Source: Lachancea thermotolerans CBS 6340 (lineage: Eukaryota; Ascomycota; Saccharomycetes; Saccharomycetales; Saccharomycetaceae). From it: a stretch of 64,000 nucleotides of DNA. A model generated the notes under the pieces. That model did not search any database. It had not been told where the DNA came from and saw only the letters and a list, made by a program, of their open reading frames with translations. The position numbers and the translations under genes were made by a program. Where the stretch lies: the NCBI RefSeq assembly GCF_000142805.1, contig NC_013080.1:1449538-1513537 (forward strand), read 5' to 3'. Positions 17,999 to 29,000 of the stretch are shown here, one piece after another. Every line of letters begins with the position of its first letter. Within the stretch, counting starts at the first letter, position 1.

Positions 17999-20293
17999 CT
18001 AGTCTTCGTCATCCTCGCTTACGTTTATCTCTGGAATTTCGAATTCTGACTCACCGCCACTTTCTTGATCCTCATCGACTTTGACCGTCGTCTCTTTCTC
18101 CTGGATAAATTCAACAGGAATAGACGCCACTTCAGTTTCGGCTTTTTCCACTGTCGTGAGAGTTTCTTGCTGTTGAGCTCCGTTGTGCATTACTGTTGCG
18201 AGAGCCCTCTTTTTGAAGACTTTTTCTGGCTCTTCACTTATTAGACGTTTCACGTTTCCATTCATCGTCGACTCGTAATATAATGAAGAGTGATCTTTTA
18301 TGTTTTGCACTTGGTTTCCGCGGGAGCTGACGGCTTCTTGTTCAAACTCGTCTTCCTTTGGCGGGGTTTCTGAAAGTCCAGAAAACTGGCCTGCATCTTC
18401 TTCATGGGCTGTGCTCGAAAGATTTCCTTGGTATGTATTCAGAGCTTCACTGGTCCTTTGAACTGCTCCGAAGGGCAATCTGGGGTTACAGAACAGAGCA
18501 AACACATCATCCCCCTGTTTCTTCAGTAACGTTACAGCTATTGGCAAGATAGAAATTCGATCATACCCCGGATGCAGGACTAAAGCACGCAAAAGCCTAA
18601 CAAAGCTATGCGGAAGTTGACCTCTCTCTTTGCTTAGCTTCACAGAATTGCTTATGCAAAATTTGGAGATTTGAATTTGCTGAACGGAGGACAGCTTGAA
18701 GCGGGAAACAACGCTCACAAGGAAATCGTTGAGCGCATCAAAGTCCTTTAACGTGCGCACAGAAGTAAACTCCTGTGGATGAGAATACATGTCAGACATT
18801 GATCCTTTGCTTTGCTTATTAGCTTTTTTTGCTTTGTTTGAATGCTTCTGTGCACCAGCGTTATGTTCCCCATAAAGCTGGTTTAGTAAGACCGTATCCT
18901 TCACCAAATACATTGAGGTATCGACTAGCTTAGCAAAGAGAGTTGTTTCACCCAGTGATAGACCCAGCTGGCGTGCGTAATAATCCGCAACTTTGATCAA
19001 CTCAAACATCTCGCCTTCCAGGCTTCTAACCCTGTCAAAATCAACCGAAGTGGTTCCTTTTTTCAAAGGGACGAACAGCTCTAAAGAGCTCAGGATGTTT
19101 GAGGTGTAGGGAAATGTGCATTTCCCATAATATTGAGAGGTAACTCGGAGCAAACTTATTCCACACATTTGCAAGCACGGCAGAAGTGCGTCGACGGTGG
19201 ACGTTAGTTCAGTATCACGGCGAAGTGTGCGCTGAAGGGGCAAGTAGTTCGTTGTCAAGCTAAGAACAGCCTCTGATATCTGAATGATACCGCGCAAGGG
19301 AATTCTTAATTGGAAGTGCGTGGGCTGTGAGATAAAAGCAATTGTCAGGTCACTCAAAATGTTCAATCTCTTTGCTATGGCCCACAATGTGATAGGCTTA
19401 TTCAAATCGATCTCAAGAGGGGAGAAAATCTCTTCTGGCGAACCATTCCGGGGAGCCGGAAGCCCTTGCAGCAGTTTTTGCATGTCAGGATCGGCAGAAA
19501 AGTCAAGTATCTCTCCACACAAACTGATAACGGGCTTAAAGCTATACAAAACGGACATCAAACCTTTTCTCCACTGATCATCTTGGTACGTATTGTGATG
19601 GCTTTTCGTCTCATCCTTAGCCGCGCTGCTAAACTTAGCCAAGTTCAGGAGCGCAAAATTTTGTGCAATAAGTTTTCTGGTGGCACTATCAAAGTGGAAA
19701 TAATCCTTGGAAAGCAAATTCGTTAAAACCATTTTGAATTTGTTGGCGTGGGGCCTGAAAGTTGTAGTATTGCGTAACAATAACTTCCTCAAAATTGAAA
19801 GACACATTTTCGGTTCGAACTGAGACAGGTTTACTAGAGTTGAAATGATGACTGACAGTCTAGGGGTAAGCACTTCGCGGGTCAAGGCTGGCTTTCCGCG
19901 CACTAAATCGATCAGTAGTCCCACTGTACGTACCAAACAGGCCAACAAAGTCCGACCATGAGAGCTGGTGATAGTGGTTCTATAGTAGCTCGCTTTCTGC
20001 TCGAGCTTGTTGAAAGTCAAAGTCAAAAACTCGCCAGCCTGAGAACATAAAACTACCGGATTATAGGAGCACAACACATTGATTAGATGGCATGCCTTCC
20101 ACACATGGTAGTCTTCACCAGATCTGAGAAGCTTCAAAACTTTGGCGACAAAAACTGCCAGATCTGACTTCAGAAGCTTGTCGTCGACGTACTTGGAAGA
20201 AGTGAGAGTTCTGAGGAGAACCTGAAAGTCATAGCCTGAGCACTCTTCTAAACTTTTGGAGAGTTTTGATAACGGTATAGGTTCGGATGTCAT
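17999..20293 (-). CDS. RIX1: Pre-60S ribosome biogenesis factor Rix1
   Basis: A 764-aa protein, matching yeast Rix1 (763 aa). With Ipi1 and Ipi3 it forms the Rix1 complex, which acts with the AAA-ATPase Rea1/Mdn1 in ITS2 processing and late 60S maturation. The sequence is an alpha-solenoid for most of its length, with a lysine-rich insert (residues about 485-505), and ends in a strongly acidic tail (QEKETTVKVDEDQESGGE and SEDDED). It sits between the AIM18/46 orthologue and UTP9, the chromosome VIII order for YHR197W. The 3' end lies 11 bp from that of convergent MCM22. A PAC motif upstream agrees with the role. Confidence 0.94.
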   Translation of the reverse strand: MTSEPIPLSKLSKSLEECSGYDFQVLLRTLTSSKYVDDKLLKSDLAVFVAKVLKLLRSGEDYHVWKACHLINVLCSYNPVVLCSQAGEFLTLTFNKLEQKASYYRTTITSSHGRTLLACLVRTVGLLIDLVRGKPALTREVLTPRLSVIISTLVNLSQFEPKMCLSILRKLLLRNTTTFRPHANKFKMVLTNLLSKDYFHFDSATRKLIAQNFALLNLAKFSSAAKDETKSHHNTYQDDQWRKGLMSVLYSFKPVISLCGEILDFSADPDMQKLLQGLPAPRNGSPEEIFSPLEIDLNKPITLWAIAKRLNILSDLTIAFISQPTHFQLRIPLRGIIQISEAVLSLTTNYLPLQRTLRRDTELTSTVDALLPCLQMCGISLLRVTSQYYGKCTFPYTSNILSSLELFVPLKKGTTSVDFDRVRSLEGEMFELIKVADYYARQLGLSLGETTLFAKLVDTSMYLVKDTVLLNQLYGEHNAGAQKHSNKAKKANKQSKGSMSDMYSHPQEFTSVRTLKDFDALNDFLVSVVSRFKLSSVQQIQISKFCISNSVKLSKERGQLPHSFVRLLRALVLHPGYDRISILPIAVTLLKKQGDDVFALFCNPRLPFGAVQRTSEALNTYQGNLSSTAHEEDAGQFSGLSETPPKEDEFEQEAVSSRGNQVQNIKDHSSLYYESTMNGNVKRLISEEPEKVFKKRALATVMHNGAQQQETLTTVEKAETEVASIPVEFIQEKETTVKVDEDQESGGESEFEIPEINVSEDDED

Positions 20294-20979
20294 GATCCCG
20301 GACTTATGCTAGCAAACACGCGTCTATAATTGCCGTGGACTTGCGCGATGCGATGAGATGCGAGGCCTCTAAAGTGATGTTGATGCGCTGGAGAACTTTT
20401 TTTTCATCATGTATGTATGTAGTCATGTGCCCATTGAGAGTTATCGCGACGACACGAAACTTATTCATGACTGCAGTGAACAAGAATCGTGTGGATCATC
20501 AAACGTAAGTCCCGCCAACAGTCTCCAATATAGCTTGGGAATTCATGAGCTTAAGTAATGTATTCACTGTCTTGGGGGTATACCTCTCACCTGACGTATT
20601 AAAACACTGATCTCAATCACCCTAAAACATTCCTTCAAATAGCCAAAGTGAAGCATATATCGTGTTATTGACGTTAAAGTTCCCGATAATTTGCAGAAAA
20701 TCAAACCATAAGCCCCGAGAAGAAAGATTTGGCTAGTCTCTTTGCTGACTTCGTTGTTAAAGCAAGCAACAACAAAGAAAGGTAGTCTGGCGGCCAAGCT
20801 TATGGCCACCAGGATGTGCACAGTTGTGCAACCCTTACCAAATATCAAAAGGAGGGGGGAGGATTCCATGAAACGGCCTAAGTTAGTTATACTAAAAGAG
20901 CCTCACTTACATAGAACATATATCACATGATTAAAAAGCTGTACCAATATGTACTACAATCTCAATTCTTCATGAGTTA
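20294..20979. other. Intergenic, RIX1 promoter to tRNA-Lys
   Basis: The 686 bp between RIX1 and the tRNA gene hold the RIX1 promoter at the left end. The rest has no credible gene. A 101-codon minus-strand frame (20564-20869) starts with ATG and is partly hydrophobic, but it has no recognised relative and lies where S. cerevisiae has no gene, so it is not called. No long terminal repeat ends were recognised beside the tRNA gene. Confidence 0.5.
20350..20359 (+). promoter_or_regulatory. PAC motif upstream of RIX1
   Basis: GCGATGAGAT at 20350-20359, 57 bp before the RIX1 start, is the PAC element typical of ribosome-biogenesis promoters (Dot6/Tod6 site). A T-run followed by TTCATC at about 20398-20408 resembles a weak RRPE. 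A second, near-PAC GCGATGCGATG overlaps on the left. Confidence 0.75.
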
Positions 20980-21052
20980 GCCTTGTTGGCGCAATCGGTA
21001 GCGCGTATGACTCTTAATCATAAGGTTAGGGGTTCGAGCCCCCTACAGGGCT
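20980..21052 (+). tRNA. tRNA-Lys (anticodon CUU), no intron
   Basis: A 73-nt cloverleaf with a 7-bp acceptor stem (GCCTTGT with ACAGGGC, one G-T pair). The D arm is TGGCGCAATCGGTAGCGC, the anticodon loop is ACTCTTAAT with CTT, and the T arm has GGTTCGAGCC. The sequence appears identical to the S. cerevisiae tRNA-Lys(CUU). A T-run at 21056-21060 serves as the Pol III terminator. CCA is not encoded, as expected in eukaryotes. Confidence 0.98.
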
Positions 21053-21194
21053 TAATTTTTAACGATTATGAACAGATAAATCGTCTTTGATGATCATGGA
21101 ATATCAGTGCCTTGTAGATCAAGGCTGTAGACATCATGGGATTTCGAGCTATGAGCCTAGTTGTCATCAGTCTCTGGCATTGACCCTTGCCTTG

Positions 21195-23132
21195 ATGTCT
21201 AATTCGAATAAAAAGCTTTCCATTGAGGAACGGCTCTCTCTGGCTGCACGGGCCAAATCGAGAAGAAAGGGAAAGAAACCTGATTCGCCAACGCCGAGCC
21301 GTGCAACTTCGGATTTGAATATTGAAGCAAAGGGCAGCGAATCACCCGACTTGGTCCAACCAGCGGGGCGTGAAGAAGAGATACATGTAGAACTTGCAAA
21401 AGACGGCCCGTCTTCGGCATGTGAGCTCGACGCTATTCTTCCGTCCGATTACCGTGACCTGCCAGCGGAAACTGTGGTTGACATTTTAAAACCCTACCTG
21501 AGAAAGCATGTCGAAAGCTTAGCGCCGCGGGGCCAACCCTCTGGTTCAAGCTTAATGAAACTGATTAGGGAGAAAGACAACATAATCGAGGAACTACGGG
21601 AGGAAGGTGAGAACCTGTCTAAATTAGAACTGCGCAACAATTCTACCATTAAAGAGCTGCGAGACAAACTGAAAGCTACGGAGAAGTCACTAGACTCCAA
21701 AAAGAAGCTCCTCGACGCTAAGTCAGCTGCAAATGCTTTGTTGGAAAACAGGCTTGAGGAGATGCAGTCCCAAAGGAAAGAACTTGAGCGGCAACTAGAT
21801 TCTACCACCAGCGAGCGAGACCGGGCGACCAAGGACACCGAAGAGCTCAAGACAGAAGTATTGAGCAAGCTTAAAAAATCACTTGAGGATGCAGAGAGCC
21901 AAAGCGCTCAGTCACAGTTGCAGGTTAGAAGATTACGAGATCAAAATGAGGAAATTTCTATCAAAGCAAGTTTGAAATATCAGACACTGGACGAAACTTC
22001 ACGTTCTGAAATTACACGGTTAGAGACAAAACTTGAAGAAATGAGAATAAAACTGTATCAATTTTCAAGCACCCAACCGAAAGGGGGCGCCGTTGAAAAT
22101 TCAGCTAGTGGTTCGAAGCTACTGTCGAAATACAATGCTTTAGAGAATCAGTTGAAAGCCAGTAGGGGTAACTGGTCGAGCATAGAATCTTCTTTCAGGC
22201 AAAGAACATACGAACTAGAAGCAAAGCTCGAAAGCACTCAGCGAGCGCTTGATGCTGCTGAAGAAGCACTCGGAGCAGCAAAAAAAAACCAGACTTCATT
22301 AAAATCCGCCATATCTTTTTATAAAGCCGAAAAATCTTCGCTAGAGAAAGAGGTTAGCAGGTTGACAGATATCACCCAGAGCCTCGAAATTGATCTGCGA
22401 AATGTCAGGGAAGACCTGAAGCTATGGCAAGAAAAATATCGAATCCAGAAGCTGGAGCTGGAAGAACATCTCGTTAAGCCAAAGAAACCATTAGATTCGC
22501 CGCGCGAAGACAACCAAAAAGCAAGGCCAGAAAGGCCCTCGAATGGGGAACAAAAGATTGAACGTATTTCCGATTGGGAAATTCAAGATATTGAGAATTT
22601 ACAAGAATCCTTCGAGAATGAAAATGAGACGTCGGGCCTAGGATCTCAATATAGCTTAGGGGAGTTCTCACAGAACGAGGAGATCGAGTTTTCTAGCTCC
22701 CTTAGGAAAAGCAGTTTGGCTTCATTGGATTTAACTCCTTCTCAGCAGCAGAAAACTGTTGTCAAACCGTCCCAGAACAGTCAAATGAACGCTCAAATGG
22801 TATCTCGCTTAGGTAGCCAGATAAGAAGGCTTGAAACAGAACTAGCTTCTTTGAAAGATTCAAATTCGCGATTACTGAAAGAGAAACAGAACATCAATGA
22901 CACGATAGTCAAGTTGATGGAAGAAAACAGCAATGCAAACAAAACAAAATCACAGCTTAAAGAATCTTTGGCTCATTCGGATGCTCTGGAAAAGAAACTA
23001 AACGCCACGCTACAATTGCTTGGGGAAAGGTCAGAGAGAGTGGAAGAGCTGGAGAATGATGTCGATGATTTGAAAGAGTTGATGCAAATGCAAGTTCAAC
23101 AGATGGTCGAGTTACAGGAACGCGTCAGATAA
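21195..23132 (+). CDS. SGM1: Golgi-associated coiled-coil protein Sgm1 (TMF1-like)
   Basis: A 645-aa protein; yeast Sgm1 is 707 aa. It starts with the conserved KLSIEERLSLAARAKSR motif. It continues with a disordered stretch and then long coiled coils (about residues 115-475), and after an acidic linker a C-terminal coil (about 525-645) where the family has a GRAB domain that binds the Ypt6 or Arf-type GTPases at the Golgi. The frame is open upstream to 21087 past several ATGs, but homology begins at ATG 21195 and upstream translation would run close to the tRNA gene. Order SGM1-XPT1 matches YJR134C-YJR133W, with convergent strands. Confidence 0.93.
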   Translation: MSNSNKKLSIEERLSLAARAKSRRKGKKPDSPTPSRATSDLNIEAKGSESPDLVQPAGREEEIHVELAKDGPSSACELDAILPSDYRDLPAETVVDILKPYLRKHVESLAPRGQPSGSSLMKLIREKDNIIEELREEGENLSKLELRNNSTIKELRDKLKATEKSLDSKKKLLDAKSAANALLENRLEEMQSQRKELERQLDSTTSERDRATKDTEELKTEVLSKLKKSLEDAESQSAQSQLQVRRLRDQNEEISIKASLKYQTLDETSRSEITRLETKLEEMRIKLYQFSSTQPKGGAVENSASGSKLLSKYNALENQLKASRGNWSSIESSFRQRTYELEAKLESTQRALDAAEEALGAAKKNQTSLKSAISFYKAEKSSLEKEVSRLTDITQSLEIDLRNVREDLKLWQEKYRIQKLELEEHLVKPKKPLDSPREDNQKARPERPSNGEQKIERISDWEIQDIENLQESFENENETSGLGSQYSLGEFSQNEEIEFSSSLRKSSLASLDLTPSQQQKTVVKPSQNSQMNAQMVSRLGSQIRRLETELASLKDSNSRLLKEKQNINDTIVKLMEENSNANKTKSQLKESLAHSDALEKKLNATLQLLGERSERVEELENDVDDLKELMQMQVQQMVELQERVR

Positions 23133-23222
23133 AACTGGAATTTTTAGCATTAACTTTATAATCTAATTTACACTTGCACAGTTTTTAATTTCAAGACAAG
23201 AGTTTTGATAAGCCAGTTCTGA

Positions 23223-23864
23223 TTAGTTGTTGCCTTGCTGAATAGCAAGTTTAGTATGTTCCTCAATGTCAATTGCTTCCCATGGGTAACACAACCAAAC
23301 GTCTGGGACGGTTTCAGCAGCCAAATAGCGGTCGTTCTTCATCATGTCATCTGGTAAATCAGCCTTCTTAGTCTTGTCTTTGTTATGAAGAACAAAAATG
23401 GAAAACACAGTCTCCTCGTCCGTTCTTCTGAGCTTAATTTGTTGCTCTTTGACTTCCTTTTCAAGCTCAGTTACTGCATAATGCAAAGTAGTTCTGGTGT
23501 CATCAACTTCATCGACGATCAAGACCCTTTTGCCAATAAGGGAGTCAAAGTGCTGTTCTAGAGAGCCAAAGTCCAGCCACTGAGTACGGATAACTTCCTT
23601 CCCAATAGTTTCAGCATGATCATCCAGGCCAAGATCTTCGTAGAGCGATAATCCAATGGCCTGAATGGGTATGTTTTTCTGGCCCTTGCTTTTCAAAAAG
23701 GATCTTATTATTCTAGCTGGAATCATGCCACCACCAGTTATAGCAATGATCACGTCTGGCCTTTCGCCTTTTTCCATGATTTGCTTCGCAATCTTCTGGC
23801 AAGATTTGTGAATATTGTTATAAGAGATAAACATCTTTTGGATTTCCTCGGTGCCAGTAGCCAT
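23223..23864 (-). CDS. XPT1: Xanthine phosphoribosyltransferase
   Basis: Transfers ribose 5-phosphate from PRPP to xanthine (and less well to hypoxanthine or guanine) in purine salvage. The 213-aa product compares with 209 aa in S. cerevisiae. It carries the type I PRTase signature VLIVDEVDDTRTT at residues 114-126, the PRPP-binding loop, and the upstream GGGMIPARIIRSFL loop. The C-terminal WLCYPWEAIDI segment that stacks on the purine is present. Convergent with SGM1, with 90 bp between the ends. Identification is firm. Confidence 0.96.
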   Translation of the reverse strand: MATGTEEIQKMFISYNNIHKSCQKIAKQIMEKGERPDVIIAITGGGMIPARIIRSFLKSKGQKNIPIQAIGLSLYEDLGLDDHAETIGKEVIRTQWLDFGSLEQHFDSLIGKRVLIVDEVDDTRTTLHYAVTELEKEVKEQQIKLRRTDEETVFSIFVLHNKDKTKKADLPDDMMKNDRYLAAETVPDVWLCYPWEAIDIEEHTKLAIQQGNN

Positions 23865-24151
23865 TATTTGTTGTGGTATTAGATGGTAGTTTATAAGTGA
23901 AAAGGCTTGAAAATGTGGACTGTCTTATGGGTCTTCGGTTTGAAGAGTCGATACGATAACTAGCTCATCTCATCTCGAAAATTTTTATACTCAACTAGAG
24001 AATAGAAATTAACCACCTAAAAATGACTATCAGCGACAACGTAAACGTGACGCTAAATAATGAACCGAGAACCAACAGTTGAAGTCCAGTATACATGAAT
24101 TATAAAGTGATAGTGAGGCCAACTTCGGAAAACTCAAGGAGCTTTTTCCAA

Positions 24152-25807
24152 TCAGTTTCCATTTATTTGAGGAGGTTTCTCAGCGTATTCAAGCGCGTCA
24201 ACGTACTCATCGCCTTCGCCATTCGCATAGACAAGTTCCTTTTCTTCGAAGTTTTCGCCTCCTTGTGATTGAGTGATTTCATCTTCCAGCGAGGTGCGTG
24301 AAAACTCTTCTCTCAGCTTAGCTTGTTCGCTGAGCATTTCTAGCTTACCTTTCATTGCTAGCAGCTGAGAATATACGTCACTACTGGTACGTAGTGAGGA
24401 CTTAACCTGCTTGAGCTTTTTGTTTGAACTGTTGTCCTGGCCTGAAAGAAGAATTACATGATAAAATGTCAAAAGCCATTTGAACCACAGAGCATAATTC
24501 CGACTTGCTGACCAGGGGTTGCTCGCGATTTCCTTTGAAATAACATCAAAAACAAGCCTTACATGCTGCTCAGACAGATCTGATACCACAGCATTTTTAA
24601 TTAGATTCTCGGACCAAACTTCGCACCGTATATTCTCCAAGATTTTATCTGATTGTTCTCTCTCGTCAAGCAGTAGGATAAGAGAGGCCAAAATGTCTCT
24701 TTGTTTGTCTTTAGATACTTTGCTTCTCGACTCTTTGTTATCCAATGCAGCTCCGCCTGTCTCTTCTTTGGGTCTCGCATTGTGGACATTACTGCTGTCC
24801 TCGAGCTGGAAAATGATCTCATCCTCCTCAGTAGTCTGCTTGAGTGAAATATGTTCGAACCTGGGCTCGTTGACATTGAGCCATGCAATTATAACACTTG
24901 AATCAACAAATGTGAAATGAAGAATTTTTGAAAGCTGACATTTGATCAAACAAGTTGCTTCGAGATCTTCCGCTCTAAGAATGTGAAGCTCACCTGCCAT
25001 GGACTGGGCATAAACTTTGCCGTTGCTAAACTTGATTTCGGAGGCTAAAAATGGACGTCTGCAGACCACTGAGCCGGTTTTCAACTCAATAACTTGTATC
25101 TCCTCTGACCCAGCCACTATTATACGGCCAGTTGGGCCTGGGATGCAACGTCTACCTCTGTCAACATTTATCTTCAGGGTTGTCGAAGGCCTTCTTTTAG
25201 ACGGGTCGATCACGTAAAGAAGTGAATCAGTGAAAATCGCAATTGTTGGTTTTCCTTGAACATCCAGCAACTCAAAATGCGCAATATCTTCTTCTTTGCC
25301 ATCGTTCAGATGAAAGGTTTTGAGTGGCTTGGATGATCTGTAGTCAAACTCTTTCACCGTTTTTTCCTCGTCCAAAATCCATATGATAGGACCAGTAGAA
25401 CCCACTCCCAATATCTCATGTCTGTTCTGTATTATATTTATGATATCTTTACCAGTAGGTGAGAAAATCACAATTTTGCCACCTTTAAAGACATTGACAA
25501 AATAAGATTCAGGAACTGAACTGGGAACATCTCCATTGCTACTTTCCACGCCCGCGTTTCTGCGCTTGGATGAAGTAGCACCACCACGAGCTGAACTGGA
25601 GCACCACGCGATGTATTTTAGGTCATCAAGTTTGAGATCACCGCTATCATAATCGATGTGGTTCACCAAAGAGCTAGTAACTTTATAATCGTTGATATTG
25701 CTCAGCGGATATAAATCCACATACTTTCTTTGCAAGCTATTTGATTTGAAGGCAAAATTCTGAGCATCGGGAGAGAAGCTGCTTATAAGCTCGCTATTTG
25801 CTGTCAT
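24152..25807 (-). CDS. UTP9: t-UTP/UtpA small-subunit processome protein Utp9
   Basis: Nucleolar subunit of the UtpA (t-UTP) complex, which binds nascent pre-rRNA and is needed for 18S rRNA production and rDNA transcription. The 551-aa protein (yeast 575 aa) has an N-terminal beta-propeller-like half (SSLVNHIDYDSGDLKLDD, VIDPSKRRPSTTLKI) and a helical C-terminal half (LKWLLTFYHVI, GKLEMLSEQAKLREE). The tail has the conserved YANGEGDEYVDALEY. It is placed between RIX1 and NVJ1 on the chromosome VIII track, as YHR196W. The upstream PAC and RRPE motifs fit. Confidence 0.94.
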   Translation of the reverse strand: MTANSELISSFSPDAQNFAFKSNSLQRKYVDLYPLSNINDYKVTSSLVNHIDYDSGDLKLDDLKYIAWCSSSARGGATSSKRRNAGVESSNGDVPSSVPESYFVNVFKGGKIVIFSPTGKDIINIIQNRHEILGVGSTGPIIWILDEEKTVKEFDYRSSKPLKTFHLNDGKEEDIAHFELLDVQGKPTIAIFTDSLLYVIDPSKRRPSTTLKINVDRGRRCIPGPTGRIIVAGSEEIQVIELKTGSVVCRRPFLASEIKFSNGKVYAQSMAGELHILRAEDLEATCLIKCQLSKILHFTFVDSSVIIAWLNVNEPRFEHISLKQTTEEDEIIFQLEDSSNVHNARPKEETGGAALDNKESRSKVSKDKQRDILASLILLLDEREQSDKILENIRCEVWSENLIKNAVVSDLSEQHVRLVFDVISKEIASNPWSASRNYALWFKWLLTFYHVILLSGQDNSSNKKLKQVKSSLRTSSDVYSQLLAMKGKLEMLSEQAKLREEFSRTSLEDEITQSQGGENFEEKELVYANGEGDEYVDALEYAEKPPQINGN

Positions 25808-25881
25808 TTCAAGGCACGAGAGGAGTCCTCGAAAGCACGCTTATCGATGTTGAGTGGCTTAATTGGAATTGTTTTCTCGAT

Positions 25882-25928
25882 GCGATGAGATAGTATTTTA
25901 TTCTACTATAAAAATTATTGAAAATTTG
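25882..25928 (+). promoter_or_regulatory. PAC and RRPE motifs upstream of UTP9
   Basis: PAC GCGATGAGAT at 25882-25891 and an RRPE-like TGAAAATTTG at 25919-25928 lie 75-121 bp before the UTP9 start. This pair marks ribosome-biogenesis promoters in Saccharomycetaceae. PAC here uses the same 10-mer as at RIX1. Confidence 0.75.
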
Positions 25929-26046
25929 CAAGAGACTTTGTTACCCGAACATTGAAATTACCGCCGAAGCTAGTTCAACAATAAAATGCTCAAATGCAGA
26001 AGTGTATCGGTAGATTAATACTTAAACTTCAATTGAGTCTACTGAA

Positions 26047-29000
26047 CTATAGATTTACAAGCTGGAGAAATGTTTGCTGGTCCTCAGGTGATAGGCCAGA
26101 TGTGAAAGCCTGGTATTTAACTTGATCTCCTTGTAGTGCAGAAATGACAGATTTGAGAACTTGGTAAACGTTGATAGAATCTATGACAGAGCCCGAGAGA
26201 GGATCTTCCTCCAGGTCTTCAAAGCTCTCAGCCGGTTCGTAACCATTCGTTTCTTCTTCAACAAACTTCAGATCTTTATTCAAAAATTCAAGATACTCCT
26301 CATCATTTTCTCCGTCTTCGTCGCTAGCATCATCGAACTGTCCAGCATCCTCCCAATCGATATTGGCCCCCTCTTGTAAAGTATCCGACGAATACTCTTT
26401 ACGCTTTTCTTCTAAAGCTTTTAGCGCGTGTGGGAAAGTGGTCAGCAACTTAACAATCATGGAAGAAGATTTGGGTAGCACGTTTGCCACAGATAGTGAG
26501 ACAAGATCTTGTAACTCCACCTCATTGACTAGCGCAAGCAATGCCATGGCTGAAAGCTTAATATCGTAGACTCTTTTGTAGTTGGGAACAAAAAATTCAA
26601 ACCACATACTAAAGAAACTCTCCAAGGCGCCGCTCGCGTTGAGAATGTTGATTGTATTCAAAGGATAGCAAGTCAAGCAGGCACAGATGACATTAAATGC
26701 AGAAACCGAAAACGAAATGTTCTCTTTAATATGCTGAGCCTCGCTCTTGATAGAAGCTAGAGCATCTCCCAAAAAACGCTCAATGTATTCGTTGGGCGTC
26801 TGTGGACCCAATGCAAGCACAAGCTTCTGAGAAAGCTCAAAGATGGAAACCATTTCATCCAGGCCGTTATCATCCGATACCGTCGCTTTAGTGTAGACTT
26901 CAAACAAAATATTTGAGTAAAACTGGTTCTTTTTTAGTTCATCTTGTCCGTAAACGAGGTAGTTGTTGAAAGCCACCATAAAGTCATCCAAGTAAAATGA
27001 AACCATGCTTTCATCCTTTCTGTTACATTCGCCAATAAGCTCAAGCACTTTCCATGATATTGGGCTTATGTCTCTCAACAAGAATGTCGAATTCTCAAGG
27101 AACTCACAAACTTCACCGTAAAAGTCCTCCATTTGATTTTTTAAAATAAACTCAGCAGCAGGGTAGAACGACTGTTCGAGGCTCTTGACGATTTCGTGAG
27201 AATTTTCAAAAGAAAGAAGGATAGATATGGCCGTTGACAAAATTCCTAGCGCCGCCATTTGCTTGTCAGTATCGTCTGGTAAGTCTGATTTATCGGTTAT
27301 GAGGTTGATGTCAAAGTTGGAAGAGTCTTGAAGGTCAATGGCCAATTTTAAGAATTGCTGCACTAAATCATTCATCAGTTCAATTCCGAAGGGCTGCAGC
27401 TGTTCCGAAAAGCATTCAACAAACTCTTGTAGAACGCCCGAAATGGCATCTGACTCAATTTCGTTCGAAATCCGGAGAAGCTTTTGAGTCATTTGTACCA
27501 CGTTTGCAGATATGGGTTCTTGGAATTGAGGAACATGTATAAAAGCCTGTAATGCAAGAGCAGCCAGCAGCTCAACGGGAAGACAATCAGAATCCTGCAT
27601 GAAACAGGATATAATGCCGTTGTAAATTGTTTGCAGGATATGTTCATTTCTAAATTGGTAATCGCCAAGCTTGGAACAGATCTCACAAACGCGAGCCTTC
27701 AGAAACTCTTGAGAGGACAAAAAGAAAGGAAACACAAAGCTCGATAATATATCTTCTGCTTCGTTGGCGAATGCGGAATTTTTTTGGAATAGCCGATCTA
27801 GTATATTTGAAATGATTCTCAAAGAGGATTCCGCTTTGATCACTTTTTCAGAGTTATTGAAATCGTTGAGATCCTGTTTAAGCTTCTCAGTCACAAATTG
27901 AACAGTGGGCACGAGAGTTGACTTTCCGCGTTTAGTAACGCATGTACTTAACAGAGATAAGGCTGCAAAATCAGGAGAATAATTATCGTCCCAAAGTTCC
28001 AAATTTCTATGAATGTACTCTTGAGGGTCACTTTCGAAAGTCTCTAATGTTTTTTCAGTGGGACACAGAAGCGGGTAAATGACATGTTCTAGAATTATGG
28101 TGAAATGTGGCTTGACCAATGGCCATGTCGCTTTTTGTATCACTGTTTGTTCAATGTATCCCAATATATGATAGATAGCCTCATCACTTAGCCACAGAGA
28201 CTTACTGCTCCACTGTTCTATCTGCTGGAAGAACAATTGAAGCAACTGTGGCAGGAACTCCTGAAGGTATAGCGTCTTGAATTCGTCATACGCAAATTTG
28301 CGAGAAAGCGAAGTAGAGGCATATCTCTGGAAAAGCCTTGACATGTTTGCATACGCCCACTTTTTAGACTTGATCCAAGAGAAACTTTTTCGACTTTCTG
28401 TGTCCATAGACGCCAATATTTGAGTCGGTAGGGATTGTTGGATTATGGCAACGTGGAAGTTGGCCCAAGAAATGAAATTTTCAGGCCTTTGAAGCGTAAA
28501 GGGCAAGTCATGATAGGTCACAAACTTGTAAATTTTTAGGACCAGCTTAACCATGTCGCCCACTTTCGCATTCTCAACATTCCTTCCCTCGCTCAGTAAA
28601 TTCGACGTTGCAAATTCTAACAGTGGAGGAAAGAATTTCACAATAATATGCTCTAATTCCTGTCTTGAGTCATTGTCTTTCCATCTGTATGTTCTGAAAA
28701 TTTCACTCAGGCACAAAAGGCCGATATGGGCAGAGTTGATGTCATTGGAGTCCATCAATCCAAAAGAGCTGTCGAGAAGTGAATCCCATCTCTTTTGAGG
28801 GTAGTCCTCGCCGACAATGGTACTGAGGGCCGGCTGCAGAAGTCTAATACAATTAGGAGAATAGATGGATGACTGGACAAGCGCTTTAACAAGCATGTCT
28901 TTGACCACGGGTTTCTCGTCGTTATCAACTGTAAAGTCCAGAAGTTCATTTTTACCATGCTTCTTCCCACTCCATCCATATAAGATCTTATTTTTAAAGT

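Noticed and set aside
20564-20869. 101-codon minus-strand frame with an ATG and hydrophobic stretches
   Set aside because: No recognised relative, no counterpart at this place in S. cerevisiae, and its upstream side runs into the tRNA-Lys gene.
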